Part shown: in pieces, positions 1 to 4,394 of the stretch | How the letters are laid out: each line of letters begins with the position of its first letter | Numbering within the stretch: position 1 is the first letter of the stretch | Assembly (NCBI GenBank): GCA_023425225.1 | Contig: JAFADB010000035.1 | Coordinates: 1-9,916, forward strand | Length of the DNA: 9,916 nucleotides | DNA from: Pseudomonadota bacterium | GTDB taxonomy: Bacteria > Pseudomonadota > Gammaproteobacteria > Xanthomonadales > Xanthomonadaceae | Direction: 5' to 3' | The notes under the pieces: model-generated | Seen by the model: only the letters and a program-made list of their open reading frames with translations | What the model was told of the DNA's origin: nothing | Databases searched by the model: none | Program-made: the position numbers and the translations under genes

Positions 1-320
1 AGCAGTTCGTCGCCAAGACCCCCGAAGCGCTGGGCCTGCGTTTCGGCGTGGCCCGTACCGGCTGTTCCGGCTGGGGCCACGTCACCGAGCTGGCCAAGGA
101 GCAGCGCGAGGGCGACACCGTGTTCGAACAGGACGGGGTGCGCATCTACGTCGACCCGACCAGCCTGCCGCTGGTGGACGGCACCCGCATCGATTTCGCC
201 AAGCATGGCCTGAGCGAGACCTTCGTGTTCGACAATCCCAATGCCGTGGCCGAATGCGGCTGCGGCGAGAGTTTCACGGTGGACGAGAACCATCGCTCGG
301 TGGAACCGAGTGCTGCGTAA
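1..320 (+). CDS. IscA/HesB-family iron-sulfur cluster carrier (5' end missing)
   Basis: A-type carrier that accepts an Fe-S cluster or iron and passes it to apo-proteins in the cytoplasm. The frame is open from base 3 and gives 105 residues to the TAA at 318-320. About 15-20 N-terminal residues and the start codon lie outside the window. The three family cysteines are present: Cys21 in TGCSG and Cys85 and Cys87 in ECGCGESF (numbered from base 3). The segment between them, with SLPLVDGTRIDF and FDNPN, aligns with the IscA/SufA fold. A GTG at 48 is in frame but falls inside the conserved domain, so it is not the start. No isc or suf gene is visible on this side, so I cannot tell IscA, SufA and ErpA apart and give no symbol. 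Family assignment is firm; the exact partner is inference. Confidence 0.93.
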   Translation, partial: QFVAKTPEALGLRFGVARTGCSGWGHVTELAKEQREGDTVFEQDGVRIYVDPTSLPLVDGTRIDFAKHGLSETFVFDNPNAVAECGCGESFTVDENHRSVEPSAA

Positions 321-346
321 TCCCTTGATTTTCCGTTGATTGTCTG

Positions 347-374
347 TCGTGGCCGTGCAGTAGGGCGGCCACGA
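347..374. terminator. Inverted repeat in convergent spacer, possible terminator
   Basis: A perfect 9-bp stem (347-355 with 366-374, arms TCGTGGCCG and CGGCCACGA) encloses a 10-nt loop. It lies 27 nt after the stop of the IscA-like gene and beyond the end of the oppositely transcribed CHAD gene, where a shared terminator is expected. Neither side has a clear run of T, so intrinsic termination is not proven. It could instead protect 3' ends from exonucleases. Confidence 0.45.
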
Positions 375-383
375 TGCCCGGTG

Positions 384-419
384 GATGCGCAAGCCCCCGC
401 CATTCCCGGCCTGCGCATC
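384..419. repeat. Inverted repeat abutting the CHAD gene stop
   Basis: Arms GATGCGCA (384-391) and TGCGCATC (412-419) form a perfect 8-bp stem. After one A/C mismatch, three more pairs (393-395 with 408-410) extend it around a 12-nt loop. It begins at the base next to the CHAD stop codon, so on the - strand it is the first thing transcribed after translation ends. It may act with the 347-374 stem as a 3' end structure. No T-tract follows. Confidence 0.4.
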
Positions 420-1229
420 TCATCGGTGTGCGGCGAACATGGCGTTCGATGCGAGTTCGGCCTGCAGCTGCGACAGCAAGGCGCCACGGTCCGGGATCCC
501 GGGTGCGCGGCGCAGCCGGTTGCGGACGGCCCGCACGTCCTGCAGCCAACCGAGGCGATCGCTCAGCTTGCGCAATGCCTTGGCCTGCTTGTCCGCGGAA
601 GCCCTGAGGCTGCCGGCGATGTCCGGCGCAATGGTGCGGAGCGCATCGCGCTGCATGCGCAGTCGCCGTACGCGGCGCCGGTAGCGGTGCAGGTTGTCCG
701 CTGACGGATCTTGTCTGGCGCGCTTTTCCGCCCTGGCCAACCGGGCCTGGCCGAGCTTGAGCGCCGCGCGCAGGTCGGAGCGCTTCAATCGCCGCCAATC
801 CAGCGCCTCCAGGTCCGCAGCCACGCGTTCGACGAGCTTCCGCCGGCGCTGGAATCCCGGATCGGCAGCCAGGGCCTTCGCCATCGAGTGGTCGCGCCGC
901 TCGATCAGGACGTCGAGCGCCGGTTGCCATCGCCCGGTGCCGTCCGTCGCCGCCAGGGCCTGCACGACATCGACCGCGACGTGCGCGTCGCGCAGCGCGG
1001 ACAGGCCGTCTCCCAGCTTCTGCAGGCGGCGGTCGATCGGGATGGCCTCGTCGAACCGGTGCTTCACCAGCGCCAGCAGCGAGCGCAGGCGCCGGATGGC
1101 CTTGCGGGCGCTGTGGACCGAGGCATGGACGTCGCGCCTTCGCGCCAGCGCACGGGCAATGATCCGGCATTCCCGGCGCGCCAACGCCTGGGCTGCGGTA
1201 CCCGGCTGACGAGCGCCGTCCGAATTCAT
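420..1229 (-). CDS. CHAD domain-containing protein
   Basis: A 269-residue, very Arg-rich, all-helical protein made almost entirely of one CHAD domain (conserved histidine alpha-helical domain). CHAD proteins are known to bind inorganic polyphosphate through a basic surface. The domain's two-fold repeat is visible. The first half has VHSARKAIRRLR (His39, Arg42, Lys43, Arg46, Arg47, Arg49) followed by a LxxLRD element near Asp81. The second half has LHRYRRRVRRLR (His181, Arg184, Arg185, Arg188, Arg189, Arg191) followed by LGWLQDVRAVRNRL with Asp231. There is no CYTH domain, signal peptide or membrane segment, so it is a stand-alone cytoplasmic CHAD. The ATG at 1229 is the only reasonable start, but its Shine-Dalgarno is poor. 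It follows the dehydrogenase on the same strand and could share its transcript. No polyphosphate kinase or phosphatase gene lies in the window, so polyphosphate binding is inferred from the family. Confidence 0.9.
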   Translation of the reverse strand: MNSDGARQPGTAAQALARRECRIIARALARRRDVHASVHSARKAIRRLRSLLALVKHRFDEAIPIDRRLQKLGDGLSALRDAHVAVDVVQALAATDGTGRWQPALDVLIERRDHSMAKALAADPGFQRRRKLVERVAADLEALDWRRLKRSDLRAALKLGQARLARAEKRARQDPSADNLHRYRRRVRRLRMQRDALRTIAPDIAGSLRASADKQAKALRKLSDRLGWLQDVRAVRNRLRRAPGIPDRGALLSQLQAELASNAMFAAHR

Positions 1230-1312
1230 GCGTCCATCGGGAAAACCCTCGGAACGGCCACCTTAGCGAAGTCTGCCCGCGCGCGTCACGTCCGGGCTGG
1301 AAGCCCTGCCGA

Positions 1313-1345
1313 TCAAGGGGTGAGCACCACCTTGCGGCAATCCTC
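1313..1345 (-). other. Frameshifted C-terminal tail of the dehydrogenase
   Basis: Read on the - strand one base out of phase with the upstream gene, this segment encodes EDCRKVVLTP followed by TGA (1313-1315). That matches the family's usual C-terminus, an acidic pair, Cys and then KVVL-x-P. The main frame instead ends NERK then TGA at 1344-1346. Skipping the single base at 1346 (A on the + strand) joins NERK directly to EDCRKVVLTP and gives a normal 387-residue protein. I infer a one-base insertion, either a real mutation or a sequencing or assembly error. The match to the family ending is from memory of typical sequences. Confidence 0.8.
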
Positions 1346-2477
1346 ACTTGCGCTCGTTGAAGATCTTGTAGCCCTGCGCCGCATCGGCCAGCTTCATGCG
1401 ATGGGTGATGATCTCCTCCGGCACCAGCTTGCCCTCGCCGATGAACTCCAGCAGTTCCGGCAGCAGGGATTGCACGTGGGTCTGGCCCATCCTGAAGGTC
1501 AGTCCCTTGTCGAAGGCATCGCCGAACAGGAAGCCGTGGATGAAACCGGCATACACGCCCGGCACGCTGACCACGCCGCCGCGGCGGGTGGCCGCGATGC
1601 ACTGGCGAAGGGCGGCGCCGCTGGAGCCCTCCAGCTTCAGCGTCGTCAGCACCGTCTCGGTGGTGCTGCCTTTGGCCTCGAAGCCCACGGCGTCGATCGT
1701 GGCGTCGACGCCGCGGCCTGCGGTAGCCTCGATGATCTGCGCGGCCGGGTCATCCTGCTCGTCGAAGTCGATCGGTACCACGCCGTAGGCCGATCGCGCG
1801 AACGCGAGCCGGTAGTCGTTGTGGTCGATCATGTAGATCGTCTGCGCGCCGAGCATCCGTGCGCAGGCCGCGGCCATGCAGCCGACCGGGCCGGCGCCGA
1901 AGATCGCCAGGGTGCTGCCGGGCTTGACCCCGGCGTTGAGCACCGCCTGGTACCCGGTCGGCAGGATGTCGGACAGGAACAGCACCTGCTCGTCCGCCAG
2001 CGCGTCCGGCACCGCGAACGGCCCGACGTTCGCCTTAGGTACCCGCGCCAGTTCCGCCTGTCCGCCGGGCACGCCGCCGTACAGGTGGCTGTAGCCGAAG
2101 AGAGCGGCCGGCGGCTTGATGCGCTTGCGGTTGAGGATCGCGCCGCGGCCCGGGTTGGTGGTCTCGCAGGCCGCGAACTCGTTCAACAGGCAATGGAAGC
2201 ACTGGCCGCAGGCGATGACGAAGGGAATCACGACACGATCGCCCACGCCCACCGAGGTCACTTCCGGCCCCACCTCCTCGACGATCCCCATGAACTCGTG
2301 ACCGAGGATGTCGCCGTCCTGCATGTCCGGGATCTTGCCGCGGAAGATATGCAGGTCCGAACCGCAGATCGCAGTGGCGGTGACACGCAGGATGAGGTCG
2401 TCCGGCGCCTGCAGCGCGGGATCGGCGACGGATTCGACGCGGACGTCGCCCGAGCCCTGGTAAGTCAATGCGCGCAT
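1344..2477 (-). CDS. Zn-dependent medium-chain alcohol dehydrogenase, C-terminus frameshifted
   Basis: NAD-linked zinc dehydrogenase of the Tdh/formaldehyde dehydrogenase-like branch of the medium-chain (MDR) superfamily; 377 residues as read. Catalytic-zinc residues are Cys38 (ICGSDLH), His60-Glu61 (GHEFMG) and probably Asp170 (LSDILPTGY). Asp at this third ligand site is typical of the glutathione-independent formaldehyde dehydrogenase group. The structural zinc site is Cys90, Cys93, Cys96 and Cys104. The Rossmann fold has GAGPVG (194-199) with Asp218 at the end of the next strand, which favours NAD(H) over NADP(H). The start at 2477 (MRALTYQG) is preferred because AGGAG lies 7 nt upstream and the homologous N-terminus begins there; the open frame further upstream looks non-coding. 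The C-terminus is about 10 residues short because of an apparent frameshift at 1346. The substrate cannot be read from sequence; a short-chain alcohol or aldehyde is likely. Confidence 0.92.
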   Translation of the reverse strand: MRALTYQGSGDVRVESVADPALQAPDDLILRVTATAICGSDLHIFRGKIPDMQDGDILGHEFMGIVEEVGPEVTSVGVGDRVVIPFVIACGQCFHCLLNEFAACETTNPGRGAILNRKRIKPPAALFGYSHLYGGVPGGQAELARVPKANVGPFAVPDALADEQVLFLSDILPTGYQAVLNAGVKPGSTLAIFGAGPVGCMAAACARMLGAQTIYMIDHNDYRLAFARSAYGVVPIDFDEQDDPAAQIIEATAGRGVDATIDAVGFEAKGSTTETVLTTLKLEGSSGAALRQCIAATRRGGVVSVPGVYAGFIHGFLFGDAFDKGLTFRMGQTHVQSLLPELLEFIGEGKLVPEEIITHRMKLADAAQGYKIFNERK

Positions 2478-2484
2478 GGCCATG

Positions 2485-2489
2485 CTCCT
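2485..2489 (-). promoter_or_regulatory. Shine-Dalgarno of the dehydrogenase gene
   Basis: On the - strand AGGAG sits 7 nt before the ATG at 2477 but only 1 nt before another in-frame ATG at 2483. The spacing decides for the 2477 start. Confidence 0.7.
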
Positions 2490-2767
2490 CGCTGGATTGC
2501 GCACCACGCTCGCGGCAGAGCGGTAAACCCGGGGTGAGTGCATGTGAGCACGCCGTGCAGCCATGGATGAGGCGGCTTCTTTCCGTGCGCCGGTGCCGCT
2601 GCAGTCCGGTGCGTTCCGGGCAGCGGCCCTGGGTGTTGAGTATCGTTCGGCACCGGCAGGCCAAGCGCTGGCCAGCAGGTCCGGCCCGGAAGCGCCTGCC
2701 CGGCCGATTCTCCTTGCGCCGGCGATGGGCGCCGTCGGTGCCGGAGCGCTCCACGGGACGCCCGCAG

Positions 2768-2796
2768 TTGCGGCCGGGCGCTCCAACTGTCATCAT
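2768..2796 (+). promoter_or_regulatory. Candidate promoter of the rpsF operon
   Basis: TTGCGG (2768-2773) is followed 17 nt later by CATCAT (2791-2796), with TG one base before the -10 box as in extended -10 promoters. The hexamers match the sigma-70 consensus only 3/6 and 4/6, so this is a weak call. It would give a leader of about 110 nt before rpsF. The rest of the divergent spacer from 2491 to 2767 shows no coding signal to me, only short GC-rich inverted repeats. Confidence 0.3.
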
Positions 2797-2871
2797 GTCC
2801 AGCTCCCTGCACGGCCTCCAGCCGCGGGCAGGGTTCCTTGCTCCACTGCGGCCGTCCGGCTGGCGGGGAGC

Positions 2872-2897
2872 TGTCCGGCCCTTCGGGGCCACATCCG
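2872..2897 (+). promoter_or_regulatory. UUCG hairpin in rpsF leader, possible S6:S18 binding site
   Basis: GGCCC (2877-2881), UUCG (2882-2885) and GGGCC (2886-2890) form a perfect 5-bp stem with a stable tetraloop. UGU (2872-2874) can pair with ACA (2891-2893) across a two-base CC bulge, and an unpaired CCG (2895-2897) follows, a few bases before the Shine-Dalgarno. Many bacterial rpsF leaders are known to bind the S6:S18 complex through a bulged helix with a conserved CCG. The match here is by general layout only, not by a covariance search. The position is right for translational feedback on rpsF-rpsR. Confidence 0.4.
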
Positions 2898-2911
2898 AAA
2901 GGTAGAAAAAC

Positions 2912-3355
2912 ATGAGTCGTCATTACGAAATCGTGTTCCTGGTCCACCCGGACCAGAGCGAGCAGGTCCCGGCGATGATCGAGCGCTACAAGGCGCTGGT
3001 CGAGAACGGCAACGGCAAGATCCACCGTCTGGAAGACTGGGGCCGCCGCCAGCTGGCCTATCCGATCCAGAACCTGGTCAAGGCGCACTACGTGCTGATG
3101 AACATCGAGGTCGACCAGGCCGTGCTGAACGAGCTGGTGGAAAGCTTCCGCTTCAACGACGCGGTGCTGCGCAACCTGGTCATCAAGCGCGACGGCCCGG
3201 ATACCGAGCAGTCGTTCATCATGAAGAGCAAGGACGAGAAGTCCGACAAGCCCGAGCGCGGTGAGCGCCGTCGTCGCGACGACGAGGAGGGCGAGACCGC
3301 CTCCACCGACACCACTGCCGAAGGCGACAACGCCGACGCCGCCGAAGCCGCCTGA
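2912..3355 (+). CDS. rpsF: 30S ribosomal protein bS6
   Basis: Binds 16S rRNA in the 30S platform as a pair with S18. The 147-residue product has the S6 core at about residues 1-100: RHYEIVFLVHPDQSEQV, then HRLEDWGRRQLAYPIQ, then AHYVLMNIE. From about residue 104 there is a highly charged, low-complexity tail (Lys/Asp/Glu/Arg, then Thr/Ala/Asp/Glu), somewhat longer than the E. coli protein. Such acidic tails are common in S6, and in E. coli the tail is glutamylated by RimK; modification here is not shown. The start ATG has AAAGG 9 nt upstream. It is the first gene of the rpsF-rpsR-rplI cluster, and rpsR begins 11 nt after its stop. No priB lies between them, unlike in E. coli. Confidence 0.98.
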   Translation: MSRHYEIVFLVHPDQSEQVPAMIERYKALVENGNGKIHRLEDWGRRQLAYPIQNLVKAHYVLMNIEVDQAVLNELVESFRFNDAVLRNLVIKRDGPDTEQSFIMKSKDEKSDKPERGERRRRDDEEGETASTDTTAEGDNADAAEAA

Positions 3356-3366
3356 GGAGCACACCC

Positions 3367-3597
3367 ATGTCCAAGTTCTTCCGTCGCCGCAAGTTCTGCA
3401 AGTTCACCGCCGAAGGCGTGAAGGAGATCGATTACAAGGATCTCAACACCCTGCGCCAGTACCTCACCGAGAACGGCAAGATCGTGCCGAGCCGCGTGAC
3501 CGGCACCAAGTCCAAGTACCAGCGCCAGCTGGCCACGGCCGTCCAGCGCGCCCGCTTCCTGGCCCTGATCCCGTACACGGACAACCACGACGTCTGA
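3367..3597 (+). CDS. rpsR: 30S ribosomal protein bS18
   Basis: Partner of S6 on the central domain of 16S rRNA. The 76-residue length is normal. Recognisable segments are the basic N-terminus SKFFRRRKFCKFTAEG, the YKDLNTLRQYLTENGKI stretch and the conserved PSRVTGTKSKYQRQL with the AVQRARFLALIPY helix. Its Shine-Dalgarno GAGGAG (3354-3359) overlaps the rpsF stop codon and lies 7 nt before the ATG. This indicates one transcript and probable translational coupling with rpsF, as suits proteins that act as a pair. Confidence 0.98.
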   Translation: MSKFFRRRKFCKFTAEGVKEIDYKDLNTLRQYLTENGKIVPSRVTGTKSKYQRQLATAVQRARFLALIPYTDNHDV

Positions 3598-3616
3598 TCC
3601 GAGTCTCTCGGAGGAG

Positions 3617-3659
3617 CCCGCACGACCATGTGCGGGTTTCCAGCAGGAAGGCATCTTCC
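3617..3659 (+). promoter_or_regulatory. Two hairpins between rpsR and rplI, possible attenuator
   Basis: CCCGCAC (3617-3623) pairs perfectly with GTGCGGG (3630-3636) around a 6-nt loop and is followed by TTT. A second stem, GGAAG (3646-3650) with CTTCC (3655-3659), follows at once with a 4-nt loop. The first resembles an intrinsic terminator with a short T-run, so it may lower rplI expression relative to rpsF-rpsR or mark a processing site. The rest of the 153-nt spacer holds no ORF or convincing promoter. Confidence 0.45.
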
Positions 3660-3750
3660 GATGGTTTTCCTGTCCACTTTCCCGTCCTATTCGGACAGCA
3701 ATGCGTTGCGGCGGCCTGGTGCCGTCGCTAACGAATAACGGAGCACCACC

Positions 3751-4203
3751 ATGGATCTGATTCTTCTGCAGAAGGTGACCAACCTGGGCAACCTGGGCGA
3801 CAAGGTCACCGTCAAGCCGGGCTACGGCCGCAACTACCTCGTGCCGCAGGGCAAGGCCGCGCCGGCCACCGCCGCCAACCTGGCCGAGTTCGAGGCCAAG
3901 CGCGCCGATTACGAGGCCAAGGCCAAGGGCATCCACGACGAGGCCCAGGCCCGCGCCGACAAGTTCGACGGCGCCAGCGTGACCATCGCGGCGCACGCCT
4001 CGACCGAAGGCAAGCTGTACGGCTCGGTCGGTCCGCGCGACATCGCCGAGGCCTTCACCGCCGCCGGCCACCCGCTGAACAAGAGCGAGGTGATCATGGG
4101 CGAGGGTTCGTTCCGCAACATCGGCGAGTACGAGGTGCTGCTGCACCTGCACGCCGACGTGGAAACCACCGTCAAGGTGATCATCGAAGCGGACCACCGC
4201 TGA
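3751..4203 (+). CDS. rplI: 50S ribosomal protein bL9
   Basis: Binds domain V of 23S rRNA near the base of the L1 stalk and is linked to reading-frame maintenance. The 150-residue product is of normal length. The N-terminal RNA-binding domain (MDLILLQKVTNLGNLGDKVTVKPGYGRNYLVPQ split here: MDLILLQKV, LGDKVTVKPGYGRNYLVP) covers residues 1-40. A charged Ala/Glu/Lys connecting helix spans about 42-75. The C-terminal domain starts at GKLYGSVGPRDIAEAF and ends VKVIIEAD. GGAG (3740-3743) lies 7 nt before the ATG. It is separated from rpsR by 153 nt with hairpins and is closed by a strong terminator, so it ends the ribosomal transcript. Confidence 0.98.
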   Translation: MDLILLQKVTNLGNLGDKVTVKPGYGRNYLVPQGKAAPATAANLAEFEAKRADYEAKAKGIHDEAQARADKFDGASVTIAAHASTEGKLYGSVGPRDIAEAFTAAGHPLNKSEVIMGEGSFRNIGEYEVLLHLHADVETTVKVIIEADHR

Positions 4204-4230
4204 GATATCGCGTCAAGGCAGTACCCGCAG

Positions 4231-4260
4231 CGGGCGCCCCAGGGCGCCCGTTGTCGTTTT
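4231..4260 (+). terminator. Intrinsic terminator after rplI
   Basis: CGGGCGCC (4231-4238) and GGCGCCCG (4243-4250) form a perfect 8-bp GC stem with a 4-nt loop, followed directly by TTGTCGTTTT. It starts 27 nt after the rplI stop and is the clearest rho-independent terminator in the window. Confidence 0.9.
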
Positions 4261-4306
4261 GGGGCGACAGCCATGCGGGTGACGGCAGGCGTGGCATCCG
4301 GTCGTC

Positions 4307-4335
4307 TTTACATCGATGAATGGGCGCTGTACAAA
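4307..4335 (+). promoter_or_regulatory. Candidate promoter of the M48 peptidase gene
   Basis: TTTACA (4307-4312, 5/6 match to the -35 consensus) is followed after exactly 17 nt by TACAAA (4330-4335, 4/6 match to -10). It lies between the rplI terminator and the peptidase start, giving a leader of about 50 nt. A start site near 4342 would exclude the upstream in-frame ATG at 4320 from translation. Confidence 0.5.
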
Positions 4336-4384
4336 CACCTGGCCGCTGGCGGGAGGTGCCGGCGGCATCGAGGTCGCCCCTGCC

Positions 4385-4389
4385 AAGGA
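4385..4389 (+). promoter_or_regulatory. Shine-Dalgarno of the M48 peptidase gene
   Basis: AAGGA ends 5 nt before the ATG at 4395. The alternative in-frame ATG at 4320 has no such element, so 4395 is chosen as the start. Confidence 0.7.
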
Positions 4390-4394
4390 AAGCA

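Noticed and set aside
1294..1306. Short hairpin (GGGCT/AGCCC) between the dehydrogenase and CHAD genes
   Set aside because: It has only 5 bp, a 3-nt loop and no T-run on either strand, so it is too weak to call a terminator.
711..2537. A 608-codon + strand open frame across the CHAD and dehydrogenase genes
   Set aside because: It runs antisense to two recognisable genes, spans their intergenic gap and resembles no protein family.
2478..2786. N-terminal extension of the dehydrogenase to 480 residues
   Set aside because: The extension is Ala/Arg/Pro-rich with no family similarity. The homologous N-terminus and the Shine-Dalgarno both point to 2477.
3665..3693. Possible separate rplI promoter (TTTTCC, 17 nt, TATTCG)
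   Set aside because: Both hexamers match the consensus only 3/6, which is expected by chance.
4320..4394. Upstream start adding 25 residues to the M48 peptidase
   Set aside because: There is no Shine-Dalgarno before 4320, and the start would lie upstream of the candidate -10 box. AAGGA supports 4395.
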